Source: Numida meleagris (Eukaryota; Chordata; Aves; Galliformes; Numididae). From it: a DNA stretch of 64,000 nt. Made by a program: the position numbers and the translations under genes. Shown here piece by piece: positions 25,699 to 39,030 of this stretch. Below the pieces are notes generated by a model. The model was not told the origin of the DNA. It saw only the letters and a list, made by a program, of their open reading frames with translations, and made no database searches. The DNA lies in NCBI RefSeq assembly GCF_002078875.1, contig NC_034410.1, positions 38,778,145-38,842,144 on the forward strand. The letters run 5' to 3'. Position 1 is the stretch's first letter. Each line of letters begins with the position of its first letter.

Positions 25699-27672
25699 TT
25701 AATTTAATACTTGCTTAATACTTTCTTTAAAGTGCACTTGTATTTCTAAGTAGGGAAAGCATGTTTGTGATTTTCTTTGCTGCTTCTTTCGTAACAGTAG
25801 TGAGACTGTATTAATCTAAAACATTTTTGCATCAAAAGCAAGATACTTGGAGCAGGCAGAATAGATGGACTTAAAGAAGCAGCCTCTTCCAAACTTCAGC
25901 ATGTGTGCACAGAGCTGGAGGAACACAGTGTAGTCAACTGTTGCAAGCTGAAGTATGTCCCCAAGGCATCATTATACCTAAGTCTAGATTAGTTGCATTA
26001 AGGTTCATGGTATGTCACCAATTTTTATACCATTTGCCCATTAAGCCTTACATCGAAAGTTGGTTCCTCCTTTTGAGAGACTTCCACAGCTGACAAATAA
26101 TTCCTGGTGCGTTTTGTTTCACACAGCGTTTTTGTCAAAAGCTTGCTTGTAAATCCTCCCTCCTCAAGTATTTTTTTTATTGGCTTTGAAATTATAAATG
26201 TAGCTGTAGAGAAGTGGCCATGTCTCTTAGTGTCTCTGTATAATCCAGTTTAGACCCCTGACACATGCAGAATTCTTTAGCCTGGTGCAGTTTATGACAG
26301 CCAACAGCATCACAGATGCAGTTGCTTGGCTCTCTCTGCTGTATGCTTGGGTATCACGGCTTCCATCTGATGCTTCCTTGTCAAAACAAATGAATTCATG
26401 AGCAGGGCTTTGTCATTGACTCTGTTTTCATCTTCGTTTCTGGTCCATGCCCAATCTGTCTGTGCAGTCAGTGATTTCTGGAAGCCACACATCAGACCAT
26501 GAGATGTATCAGGGTGTGGGTGGTGTTTGTATTTTGGGTTGTTTTCCTCCCTTCCTATGGTCGGTTTCCCTCTGTGAGTAGGAACACCTGAGGTGCTTGC
26601 CTTCTTTTTACAAGTTTTTGTTCCAGCATGGCAACTGCTCTCCAAGTAGGATTGTAATAAACTGCCTGTCTTGCACTATTCTAAACAGCATTAGCCTCAT
26701 CTGTTTGGTGTAGTATCTCTGAAAAGTTTGAAGATAGCGTGCACTCCTAGCTCTGGTACAGCGTGTGCCAAGAGGGAATTCCAGAAATGGAGAATCAGCA
26801 GCAGCCTGTTCCTTTAAGGCAATAGGGAAACTCCTTGTATAGCAGCTGGCTAATTTGCCTTGGCTGCCTGAGATCAGTCAAAAGGCAGCTTAGTGAGCAC
26901 CTCTTAACCTCAAAATTTGGTGTTTTACAAAGTCTGTAGCAAGTCTCATTTATAGCAGATGTGTGTAGCTGACCGTGCAGTAACCAGGCCGACTAGTGAT
27001 GGAGTTGGCTTAGCATGGGAGATGCGGTCAGGAACCCTGTGAACATCTGTGTTGATCTGGGATTGCGGAGTAGCTGAGGGCTGAGCACAGCTGCAGTGTT
27101 CACAGGGAGTTTACCAGAACTCCAACAAAATAGAGTTGTGATGCTCTCTCATTTCAAACGCCCTTTGTGCAGCAGTTTCAAAGGTACAGGAAGAGTATGG
27201 CGACTGGATTATTTTCTGGTATTAAATTGTTTTTAATATTCTAGTTATCCTAGTCACCTTGCTTAAAATAAGTGCTTATGTATGGGAAGTGAGAAGTGTG
27301 CATTAAACAATTACTACCAAATTCATAAAACTGGTATATTAAATAACATCTGATCTTGCTGAACTTTGATAATCTGTTTTCTTGTCATATCATTAAAAAG
27401 TCTCTTTAAAAGCATGGTATGAATAGGGAAGCGTGAAATTCTGGCTGCCTGCCTGGTCAGCGATGCATATTCTTTTGAAAAGGAAATGACCTTGTGGCCA
27501 CAATTGCAAAGGGTCTTCAGTATAAAATTCAGAATGCAGAAATACCACTAAACCTTGCTTCCACTAAAATTGTGCTTCTAGTTCTGTCATCCTTAAAAAT
27601 GCTAAATAGTGCCTTATTCAGCACGAATGCTTCCCATGTCTTCACACCTGTATGCGCTCAAGACTACTAATT

Positions 27673-27691
<19 letters not shown>
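27673..27691. repeat. Poly(A) run (19 A)
   Basis: A homopolymer in CMC1 intron 2. Another of 18 A lies at 33262-33279. Confidence 0.95.
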
Positions 27692-27703
<12 letters not shown>

Positions 27704-29110
27704 CTCTAAACATATTCTGCAAAGCATGGTTAAGTACATGGTAGCCTATTCTGGAGATGCTGGAATGATGATTGGGACTATAGGAAGATGATAGGAAGAA
27801 TCTTGACCTGTAAGGAAAGGTCACTTCCTCCTTCTAAGGAGGTTGAAGGTGAGTGTATTGATCTTCAATACTGTACCCTTGTGGGTGTTCAGCTGGCCTG
27901 CATTTTTGGCCCTATCCTGTACTCCTCTCACCCTCCAGCTGAGAGAATTCACTTTTGCTTAAAGGATATTTTGTTTCATTTGGAGAGCGGAGGGAAATAA
28001 TTTTTAAAAATTGATCTTTGAACTTTGAATTAAAACTGTATTTTTGGAAATGCAGTAAATTGAACTGAGGGGGAAGAATGCATCTCTGAAAGAACACGCT
28101 GTGGGGTAGAGCTGGTGTCATGGTGGAATAACTGTGATTGCTTCCTTGGGGGTTACATAAATGACCCGCTCTGTCTCCACCGTGTGGTACAAGGACACTA
28201 GTGCTGTTCGTGCCACTCAGTGAATCTAGCTTATTTAAAAATAGATCTTTTTATTTAAATTCAGAGTTCAGCTAAGGAGTCAGTTGTTACAGGGTATGTT
28301 GTTGCTTTGAATCATCTAGTATGCTAACTTTTCAGCTGTCCCCGAGTGGCTCTGCAGCTCCTGAAGGATCTGGGAGGATGAGCAGCGGCGAGGCGACTCT
28401 GCTCTGCTCAAGCTGGATGCATTTGTTTATATAGGAGCAGGCAGTGACAGACAGTAGCCATGGGGGAACTTGCATTTGTTCCAGTTCTGCCTCTTCCAGC
28501 GTCTGGTATGGTAACGCTTGATGTCAGGGATACTTACTACAGGCTGGGAGGAAAATTAGATCAAGTCAGTCTTAAAGGAAGCAGTTGTTTAAAAACAGTG
28601 TAGTTTAACTGGGTAGCTGTGCTTGCTGGGCATGGTTTACCTGAAACCTTAAGTATAAGGCAATACTTCTACCTGACAGGAACGTTCCTAAAGCAACTAT
28701 CTTTAGCAGGCAAATCATGATTTACCCACACAAACTGTTTCACAGCAATATATTTACTTTGCTTAAAAGGATTTATGTATTCTTTTTACTTTCAAGGGGA
28801 GGACAAAAAGGTTTGTTTGTCTTGATAAATCTACCTAAATAGCCCAGCAGGTTGTCATCTTTGAGCACTTAAATCTCCCTTGCCTGAGACAGCACAGTCA
28901 CTGTAAAACCTTACAGAGAGTAGTTAGGCCCTTGTGATTTCTTCCATCTTTTTTTTTGTGAGGACATAACCCTCATCTCTGTAATGCTGTGCTCTGGTGT
29001 GTCGCTTAGGGGTGGGAGGAGATGTCTCCCGTGTTTCTGTGTTTGGTGTAGAATACACGTGTATTACATATATATATAAACTTGTAGTTCTGCACTACAT
29101 GTAGTGTATA

Positions 29111-29182
29111 CACTTACAGATGTGTGTATATACACATGTACATATAGATGCACTTACAGCTATGTGTGTACGTACACATATG
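29111..29182. repeat. Imperfect 40-bp tandem duplication
   Basis: Two units start CACTTACAG at 29111 and 29151. Each continues with a GTGTGTAnnTACACA palindrome-like stretch. Confidence 0.75.
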
Positions 29183-30842
29183 AAAATAATGCTGACAAAT
29201 GTATTAATCCAGGATGAGGGATCAGATTGGGTCAAGCTTGCACCCACTACACTAAAGTTACTGGTTGATAGTTAAGTGCACCATCTCTACCAAAGCTGTT
29301 TGAGTCAATATTCTCTTGAAATAAAGGCATGTTACTAATAAATTTTATGTCTGCAACAGTATTTTGTCAAAATTCAGCAACAGTCAGAAAAGTACTATGT
29401 GAAATTTGAAGGTGTAGCTTTTTTTTTTTTTAACCTTCTTTTCTGGCTGTGTGATTACTTAGGAAAACATTTTCCCTGGTCAAGTTTCATTTGTGCATTC
29501 AGAATTCTTATTAAACTGAAAACTAACTTTAACCTTTCCACCCCTCGTACCACCAAAGTCATTTTGATCAGACCTTGTGCGTGTTAGTACTGACACAGAA
29601 AAGCAGAACAAGAAAAGCTGACCTGTCCTTGTCCAAGCACTGGGACTAAGAGCTGCAGAAAATACCATGAGGTTGCATGTGTATTTCTGTCTTTCCAGAA
29701 CTCTGATTTTAACTCAAATTACTCAAACCTGGCACATTTTTTGTTATTAAAGGATTTATATATTTTTAGTTGTACTAATTGTGCTGGCTTAAGTTACTGT
29801 GCTTGGCTGTGTCTTCGTTGGCCTTTTTGTTTAAAATAAACAATTTCCACCTTCCTTACACTTGCTGCTTTTTATTTTCATTCACTGTCTCTTAGTGCTC
29901 ATTATGAAATTAAGAAGGGATTCCAGCAGTTGTCTGTGGGCTAGTGTGGGTTAATTGGTGCAGACAGTTCTTCTCTGCTGCAGCCTGGGGCATTGCCTTG
30001 CTTTGGGGTTTCTGGCTATGCCTCTGACAAACAACCACGATTCTCAGTCTGAATGCGAGCAAATTTTAGATGTCACAGCATGGATAGTGAGTCCAGTGAG
30101 AGAGGTTCCCTCAGTGCAAGCCTCTGCATCATGTGGGAATGGGCACGTGGCTTTGTCATTCACTGCTTCGTTGATTTATTTGATTCTGTGGTGCTTGTTT
30201 CTTAAACTCTTTTCATTTTTTTCCTCCCCAGAAATTCAGTCAGCAATTCAGTCTTTAATGATTGTTAGGCTCAAAAATAACAAGAGCCTTGTTGAAGTTT
30301 CTGTAACAAAAGGCAATGACATCTGTTTGGATTTAGGTGTTGGTGGAGAATCCCTATGTGCTCTACGTGTATTTTCAGAATTGACGTGGAGGTTTTTTTT
30401 TTTAAATACATAACTTTTGGGTAGCTTTAAAAACAAGGCATTGGTTTCCTTGTGTTCATTTGAAAAGCTCCTTATAGGCCTTAATTTAACAACAGAAACT
30501 CTCTTGCCAGATGACCATACCATGTAACTTATATGTATTTAAGAGATAAAAATTTCGAAGACTTCTATGTTAGGTTAAGGAAAGGTCCGTTTTTTTTTCG
30601 GTTGGTGCTTGCTGTTTTGGGTTCACCTCAGTCGTTCACACAGTGTTGTTTCCTCTGTCTGTGCAGCCAGCCTGGATTCTTGTTTTGGAGAACCATCTCT
30701 CTTACTTAACTGTACAGATCATCTCTTGGTGTTGCAACTACTGTTGATCTGCTGTCACAATGCCTCCAAGAGAGAGTAAGTGGATTATTTGAGGTGCGAG
30801 GGGAACAGGAAAACAAAACCAAACATTTCTGATCTACTCAGA

Positions 30843-30866
30843 GTGCCTTCGTGCCTTCGTGCCTTC
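30843..30866. repeat. Three tandem GTGCCTTC units
   Basis: Three perfect 8-bp copies lie in CMC1 intron 2. Confidence 0.9.
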
Positions 30867-33084
30867 TGCTTTGTCCTGTTGCAGCTACGCCAAAGAATTG
30901 TCAGGGAGAGAGTGGCTGTACAGGCAGGTCTTCCACATCCAGCCAAGGGATACTTTGAGGCCAATTAATTTTTGCAGCAGGATTTTGAAAACTTGCTAAT
31001 GAAAAAGGCATCTGTGGTATGACAAATAACCACAGTTGCAGTAGTTGTGACTTCAACAGTTGCGACTCAGTAGCTGAGGCACTGACTGAAGCAAGCCAGG
31101 GGCAGATAGATGTTGTAGGAATTCAAGCTAGCGTATGCCTTTTTGGTACTGGAGTGGTTTTTTCCCTCTTTCTTCCTCCCCTTATCTTGGTCTGAACTGA
31201 CAAGTTTCCTACTGTGCAAGTGATTGTAAGTGTTTTGAAAGGCATGTGAGAAGTTTTTGCTTCAAGGTATAAGCCTAAGTTACAGTTGATAGGGGTTAGG
31301 AGCAAACTTCACTCGAGGAAATGCTATTCCATAATGTAGACTTTCTGGCACTTTTTTTTTTTCCCCCTGTAGCAGCTGTTACTGACTTCTGAGAAAGATG
31401 GTATGCAGGACAAGTGGGCCCTTCGTCTGATCCAGTATGTCATTTTCTCATCTTTAATTGTAAACGTCCCCTAAAGCAAAGTCTTCAGCTTTGTTTCTAG
31501 GATATTGCTAACACATCTTCTTTACCCCAGGGCAATGTGTTTAGAGAAACAGTTTCTAATCTGGGGGAAAATACTTGCCCTCTGTGTTTCACCAGTTGTG
31601 CTATCTGCCTTCACGGCAGTTCTCTTTTGCCGTGTGTTTACTTCTTAATCACAAGATGTGCAACTTCTCAACATTTCCTAGCAAAGGTAAGCTGTAATGT
31701 ACTGGAGGATCCTGTTTGCACTGTATAATTTAAGGCAGAGCTGGTGTTTTCCATAGTGAGCACTGTGAAGATTGGTCAGGAGTGATCATTCACATGGTCA
31801 GTTTTGCTTTTCTGAAATGCCTGGCTCCCTGCAGTCACGTCTCCTACCCAGTCCTGCAGCGTGTGCTACTATTGATGGATCGTCTGCCCCAGTATAGAGT
31901 TGGCAGCATGCTGGAGCTATAAGAACTGAAACGGAGCAGGTTTTTGGGGAGGTGGTGATGAGCAGGATAGCAGAAAGTGTATTTTATATCAAACATTTGT
32001 GGAGACATAGTATTTGATCTGATAACAGAGGTTCACTTGAAAGAATCAAGGTTATTTTATGTCAATTTTCTCTTTGCCCTATGTAAGATGCATTTAATTA
32101 TTTCTTGCTATCTCCCTCTATTCAAATTAATCTGATTCTTATATATATTGTTGCTCAAATTACAATAATTCTTTAATCAGCTGTGTTAGGCATGCTGTAG
32201 TAGACTAGAACAGGAAAGCTACTCCTAGAATACTGACGATGCACATATTTTATTTGTTATTGTAATTTAAAAGTAAAATCATAAATATTGATTTCTACTT
32301 GACTGGAGAGATGATTTACTTTGAATATCAGGCTGATCTTAATCAGGTGAGAATTAATTGAGTTGGAGTTATTAGATATTCAGTGATGTTAACTGAACCA
32401 TGATCAATCTACAGAGAAGCTTTCTTTTGTACTGCGTTAGAAATATCAAATAGCTTGTACTCTACTATGTAAAGCAATCTCTTCATGTTCATCCTACTTC
32501 TTCCTCTGGCTCATTAAATACACCAGTAATCTATTCTGTGCATACTGAGTAATCTTCAAAGTAACAAGCTAATAAATCACAATTTAATACAAAATTAAAA
32601 GCATAACAACTTCACCATAGAATGCTGCTGATGAAGTTTTGTCATTTTAATGTTTACTGTAGACATTTCACAAACATATTTAAAATTTTGTCCTTATTTA
32701 CGTTGTAGCAGAACTGTTTCCTTCTCTTTCTACCACGGACTCCCAAATCCCCCTTGTTACTTGGACACCTTTTCTCCTCTCGGTGGTAAAGCTCAAGGAC
32801 TGAACCATTCTGATCTTGGGCATAACTATGCCGATCTTTTTCACAGGGGAAGAGACCTACCCCAGGAATAGAACATAAGCCTGGTCTGGATCATGATACA
32901 AGCTTTTTTTTTAAAAAAAATATATTTTAAGAGTGTGATAACAGTATCATAAGTGTTGAGAAAATATAAATGGTGAGATAACACCTCTGTAGGACTTTCT
33001 CTTAAGTAGTAAAATTGTAAAATCTTTAAATAAACTAGAGCCAGACCCCAGAGGATCAATTTATCTCTATAATGCAGAATATTT

Positions 33085-33260
33085 TATTTATTTTATGTAC
33101 AAGAACATCTGCTAGAGAGATACATAATGATAATTGATAAATGGCCGTTCTGAATTTATTCTCATTGCACAACACTTTGCAATATGAGTGAATGGGCATT
33201 GTTACAAGTCTGCAAAAAACGGGCTTTCAAAAATGGCCTTCATATGACAGTTCATACAGT
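33085..33260. promoter_or_regulatory. Candidate conserved non-coding block
   Basis: Non-repetitive sequence with TAATTGATAAATGG, ATTGCACAAC (C/EBP-like), TTTGCAATATG and CATTGTTACAA (SOX-like) lies within 100 bp. The texture resembles vertebrate conserved elements. No comparison could be run. Confidence 0.25.
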
Positions 33261-35299
33261 TAAAAAAAAAAAAAAAAAATGATGATCCCTCTGTTTTATT
33301 TTCAGCGCAGTTTCCACACTGCTCACTGTCTGGAGATGTCACGGGTTTTGTTCTTTTCTTACTTTGTGCATGGAAAGACTTTAATGTTTACCTAAAGATT
33401 ATCTGCTTTTTTTTTTTTTGAACTATTTAAAGTCTAAATAAATAAATAAAAAATACTATGTTAAGAAATCCCCAACAAATATAATGTGTTACCCTTAACA
33501 TCATAGAAGATCAAAACTTTCTGATTATTTTTAATGCTTGGGACTGAGCATTGATTTTTTTTTTTTTTCCTGTTAAGTCTTTATATGTAACTGAAACTTT
33601 TGCTACAGTCTGACTCAGATTGTGCCAGCTCATTTTGCATGCAGCACAGGGAAGAGATTTGTCTACCTTTATTTGAGGCTGAAGGGGTTGTTGATTGGCT
33701 GCATAAAAAAACAATTGCATTTTAAAAATTGTGCTTTATTTTTGTGGTCCACTGTTTATGTATCTGCAGACACTGTGATTAAGAATGTTAAATTTAACCT
33801 TTAATCTGGTTTAATGGTGTGGAAGAAAATCATCTTTATGTTGCAGAGCTGGGACAAGTTGTGCAAGATGTTGATTTGTCCTTTGAGTTAAAATCCTCAA
33901 AGTTTTTATTCTCATCATATAGAAGCAAATGTTTCTTGAACCTATAAATATGTTCTAAGATTAATTGAGAGTACTGCCCATTTTTTTGTTTTTCTTTTTT
34001 GTTAAATTATGAATTGTATGCCCCAGGACAGGTGCCGGTGGACTTCTACCAACTTTGTTGTAACTAACTTTCTCGTAACGTATCTGATCTTTTAAAGTTT
34101 GAAAATCATGTCTTTAATGTGGCAGGTATTGCATATGCATCTGTAACTGCTGGAATTCATGGGAAAATCACTTATCCAGTCTGTCTTCGGTCTGATATAA
34201 ATGATAATTAGTCAGTTTCACTTCAATTTCCATCAGTTTCCCATATTATCTTGTAGTCAAGCAATAGAACAGAACTAGAGGATGGGAAACTACTCAAAAA
34301 TACTAAAGAAAAGAATTCTTTTTAAATACTAACTATTTTTAGCAATGATTTATATGGAATGTAAGGATCTTTGTATATAAAGTTATTTACTGTCTCAATC
34401 TATCAAACTATGATAAAAAGAGCGCTCTGTAACTTAAAGCAATTCTTAACCATCAAGGTACTAAATAATAGCCAGACTTCCAAGAATAGTTCTTGATACT
34501 TCGAGATTTTTTTGTATAATTCTGTTTAGAAGTTACTGGCAAAATAGAATTTCATTTAAAAATAATTTTTAAAAAATCACTTATGTCCAGGCAGCTTTAG
34601 CAGCATTTTAAAAGGTTTCAAACACTTTAGCAGAGTTTTAAAATCTCCTTCGTCCATTGTCCTGCTACTTTACATCTGCCAGGTCCTACAAGGTGCTGTT
34701 TTTCCCTAGTTCTCTGTGCTCTGCTTTCTGAAGCAGATGAAGTTGGGATAGAGAGCTGGAATACTGAAATACTGCTCATCGATCGTGGCATTTGAGGGTC
34801 TGGAGGCGTGGGCTGCTGGGGATGGAACTGGGAATTTTCCCCATAGTCCCCCACTGCTCTCTGTCCATTCAGGGCTCAGCCCAGGCGTTGGCCACCTGGC
34901 CCTCATGTATGTCCCCGAAAGTCATAGGATCTGAATGCTCCTCCCATTATAGGTAGATCACCTTTGCGCCCAAAACTTATCTTGGGTTTGCTTTGCAATG
35001 AAAGTGCAAAGTTTTCTTTGGGAGAGAGTGGAAAAAGGGGAAATATGGACTTACATCAGTGATGAAGTGTTCAGTGAACAGCTGTGTCCCCAGGAAGAGT
35101 TGCTTGCCAAGCCTACCTCCCCTTAGGCACAGACCATTTGCACTGAGAAGAGCCTGTGCTTGAATTGCTTGAGCTCCTGCATTCTGCTGGTGAATGTAGG
35201 TGTTTGATTTCTCTTTTGCACAGATCGCTCTCAGTGTCTGCTTCTCATTGGTCTTTGGTCCTAACCTATTCTAGATATTATGTCATGAACCATAACTTG

Positions 35300-35880
35300 C
35301 CAGATACTGCACTGCTACTGGCTTGAGGCAGAGTGGCTGGCTGCATGAAGGAAAATGTGGCAATAGTCAACAGCTGACCAAGTGTGAGCCAGCATAATGC
35401 CCAGGTGGCCAAGAAGGCCTATGGCATGCTGGTTTGCATCAGAAATAATGTAGTCAGCAGGAGCAGGGAGGTGATTGTCCCCCTGTAGTTCGCTCTGGTG
35501 AGGCTGCGCCTTGAGTGCTGTGTTCAGTTTTTGGCCCATCACTGAAGGAAGGACATTGAGGCCCTGGAGCATGTCCAGGGAAGGGCAGTGAAGCTGTGAA
35601 GGGTCTGGAGCACAGGCCTTATGGGGAGTGGCTGAGGGAACTGTGATTGTTCAGTCTGGAGAAGAGGAGGCTCAAGGGAGACCTCATTGCTCTCTGCAGC
35701 TGCCTGAAAGGAGGCTGTGGTGAGATGGGGGTCGGCCTCTTCTCCCAGGTAACAGCGATAGGACTAGAAGGTTCTGAAGGTGTTCAAGAAATGTGTAGAT
35801 GTGGCACTGAGGGACATAGCGTGCATGGTCGTGATGGGCTGATGGTTCAACTTAGTGATCACAGCTAATTTCCATTATAC
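35300..35880 (+). mobile_element. CR1 LINE fragment (end of ORF2 and 3' UTR), + strand
   Basis: About 580 bp of CR1. It includes the end of the reverse-transcriptase ORF region (GTGAGCCAGCATAATGCCC, GTGGCCAAGAAGGCCTATGG, CATTGAGGCCCTGGAGCATG). The CR1 landmarks AGAAGAGGAGGCTCAAGGGAG and GGTCGTGATGGGCTGATGG follow. It is truncated at the 5' end and lacks the terminal ATTCTRTG repeats. Stops in all frames make it inert. Confidence 0.9.
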
Positions 35881-38443
35881 ATTATAGGCACCTGCAGGAT
35901 CTGTCCTTAACCTGTGCATAGAGGGTTCAGTGTGGACACATGTGCATACCATGGTAGAGCCTTACCAGGGTCCATTTTGTGGAGCAAAAAGGAAAACAAG
36001 CTTGTTTTTCCCCTCTAGTAAGGCATCTTCTTTCCATCTCTCATTTCATTCAATACGTTTTGTGTCCTGTTCTGCTCCTTAGCAGAACACCGCCAACTTT
36101 GAAACAATATCTGTCTTTATTTTTCATCTCTTTGTAGCTCAATTTTAGTACAGCTGCACTGCAACTAAAAGTTAAAACACCCCAATTCCTAAATACAGCT
36201 GAAAACTCTTGTTTGTTTGAAACATATTCTATTTCTTTGCTTTGTTACAAGCTGCACTGAATTTGCAGATAACCTAAATTAGCATCTAGTTTCACTGCTG
36301 CCTGAGGTTTCTATTGTGGTAGATTGCTGCTTGCATGCAGGAAGAAAACATTGTTTCTCTGCACAAGCTTGCGAAGTCATGGAAAGCCATTTGCCGAAGT
36401 GGTAAAAATGGGATCATGCGTAAGATTTTTAGGAGGTCAGGTTAGCAGAATGCTCTGAAAGAGCAGTTGTTCTTTGTATCACATGCAGCGGTGTCAGGAA
36501 GTAGGCTCATTTGGAGCACGAGGTTGGCATCCCTGTAGGTCTGAGTTCTGCTCGTGGCTGTTAACATGTCCAACTGCAGTGAGTTTGTCATTAGGTCCTA
36601 TGCTATCTGCTCCCTTTGTCATATGTTGTGCACCCCAAAGTTGTGGTCTACAGTGCAGACATTGCTCGAGTGAGGAATGTCTTCGTTGTCAGATTACAGA
36701 GATGGAGATGAGTTATTGGTTTGAGATGGTATCTGGAACCACTGCGTACAGTAGCATTAACACTCTTTGTGCTGATAATAGTGAGATATTTTGGTCAACG
36801 AAAGAATTGTGAGCAAGACAGCATAATTAAAACAACATTCTTCAGAATCCGGCAAGGATTCTGTGAACCACAGTCCTTACATGGCTGCTAAAGGGACTTT
36901 GAAGCGCTGGAAATAAGAGGAGAAGAGGGCTAACTAAGCTTTATGTGCTCATGTGGGAATGGCTGATAGCTTTCAAAGTGCTCCTTCTTTGCCTCTGTTG
37001 TTGCGCATCTGTGGAATGGGTGCTGGAAGCAGTGTTACTACTTGGTAGCGATGCTTCCTGCTTGCCTGGCCATAGCTGCACGCGGGGCTCCTGAAGGCAG
37101 GCAGTGCTTGCAGTTGCAGCTCAGGTTCTGTTCACCGGGACATTGCGCCTGTAGCCAATCAAGACGGGTGAGCTAACAAGTGAGAGGGACCTCCTGTTGT
37201 CTACAGTGTTTTTTTTACTTCACAGCTTCCAGAAGGAATGATTACTACAGAAAAACTGCACAGCACTTAGGGCAGTGCCTGTGGAGAGTAGAAATCAAAC
37301 TGGTCACTAGATGAACCGTAAGCTTTCAGAGGCTTCTGATGTTTTGCAGAAAAACAGGACATTTTTAGAAATGTGATAATAGGTATGAATTTTCTGAGAT
37401 GCTGATGTAGGGACATTAAGTGTAAGCACTCCAGGAAACAAAAGAAAAAACGGTCACCTGTAAAAGCTGAAGAACATTTTGGTAATCTAATAGTATGCTT
37501 CTGATATTGCTCTGAGCTTACGCTGCTTCCTAAGCTTTAGCTATTCAGAGTATCCTCAAAGCTGTGCACGTGCATTTGGATGATCTGAGGTCTGGAGCTA
37601 AACCACACATCAAATGAGAGCTGAGAAATCGAGCCTGGTTGTTAATATGTACCTTTGAGCACAAGTTACTGTGTCTTTCCAACTAGTAATTAACTAGTTA
37701 ATTTAATTGCAGTTTTTTGGTGTACTGTCATCTAGTACGTTTTCAAGTGGAACACAGCTGTAGAACCAGCATATAATGTTAGGAGCTGTGTGTGTTCAAG
37801 TGTTCACCAGTAATTCAAAATGAGTAAGATGTCAATTATTTGCAACATTTTGCAAAGATGAACTTAAGTTTGGCAGGATAACAACACACCACTGTCATCA
37901 ACACTTTGAGCAGGCAAAGTGTTATGGATCTTTTTTTTTTTTCTTGTAGGTTAATTATCAAAAGCCTCCTATAGCCATGGGCAGGCAGATTTGCCTTCCC
38001 TGGGTTTGCTTGCCACTGCTGGGTCACTTTCAAGTCATCAGTGTCCATGATGCTAGGAGGTGCACTTTGACCCACTGACCTCATAGGTAGCTTAATGCCT
38101 ATTTTAGAGGGGAAAAGACAAAGATCTGAGCAAAAGATAGGATTTTATCTTGCTGTTTTTCATAGGCAGTAATCTGTCTTTTCTTGTTTATCTATCTAAG
38201 TAAGTTTTGATTTACAGAATCGTAGAGGATCAACAGGATCAACTAGGCAAATACGAAACCTCAGCTAAATGTCTAGAAAATATAGAAAGGCAAATACAGG
38301 GCTACACTACAGTTTTACAGTCAGGTACATATTTTCACGTGGTTGATAACTTGCAGGTGTTGGAGGGCTCTTGATTTCCAGCACAACTTGAGAAGGTGTA
38401 TATATACACACTGTTGAAAGAATGGCAGTGATACCTATCTGAT

Positions 38444-39030
38444 TGTCGTGGTTTAGCCCTGGCAGCAGCTCAGCACCATGCAGCCATTCGCTCACTCTCC
38501 CCAGGTGGTGTGGGGAAGAGAATCTGAAGATGTGAGAACTTCTGGGTTGAGAGAAGGGCGGTTCACTAGGTAAAGCAAAAGCTGTGTATGCAAGCAAAGC
38601 AAAGCAAGGAAATAATTAGCTATATCCCATTGGCAGGCAGGAGTTCTGCCACTTCTAGGAAAGCAGGGCTCCTCACACCTAATGGTGGTTGCTTGGGAAG
38701 ACAAACACCATCATTCCCAACGTCCCTCCTTCCTGCTTCTTTACCCTTAGCTATTGTCGCTGAGCATGGCACCATGTGCTATGGGACATCCCTTTGGTCA
38801 GCCCAAGTCAGCGGTCCTGGCTGTGTCCCCTCCCAGCTGCTTGTGCACCCCCAGGCCTTCACTGGCAGCTCAGCAGGAGGAGCCAAAAGTCCCTGGCTCT
38901 GCGAGCACTGCTCTGCAACAGCCAATACATCCCTCTGTTACCACCACTACTTTCATCAAGAATCTAAAACACAGCATCAAGTGAGCCTATGTGGTGAAAA
39001 TTAACTCAATCCCAGCCAAAACCCACGAAA
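38444..39030 (-). mobile_element. Solo LTR of the same avian ERV family, - strand
   Basis: This is the same LTR family in reverse: on the + strand it begins TGTCGTGGTTTAGCCCTGG and ends with the complement of the GGTTTTGGCTGGGATTGAG start. A perfect 5-bp target duplication, CTGAT, flanks it at 38439-38443 and 39031-39035. Its length (587 bp) matches the copy at 22.9 kb. There is no internal viral sequence next to it. A 138-codon ORF on the + strand (38588-39004) lies wholly inside the LTR and is a chance frame. Confidence 0.88.

Noticed and set aside
29955..30413. 152-codon ORF on the + strand
   Set aside because: The low-complexity hydrophobic translation has no known motif, and overlapping antisense frames are equally open.
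37040..37180. GC-richer patch with a CCAAT box (AGCCAATCA) as a possible promoter
   Set aside because: There is no CpG cluster, TATA box or exon-like ORF next to it, so the evidence is too weak to list.
38588..39004. 138-codon ORF on the + strand
   Set aside because: It lies wholly inside the reverse-oriented solo LTR, and LTRs do not code for this.
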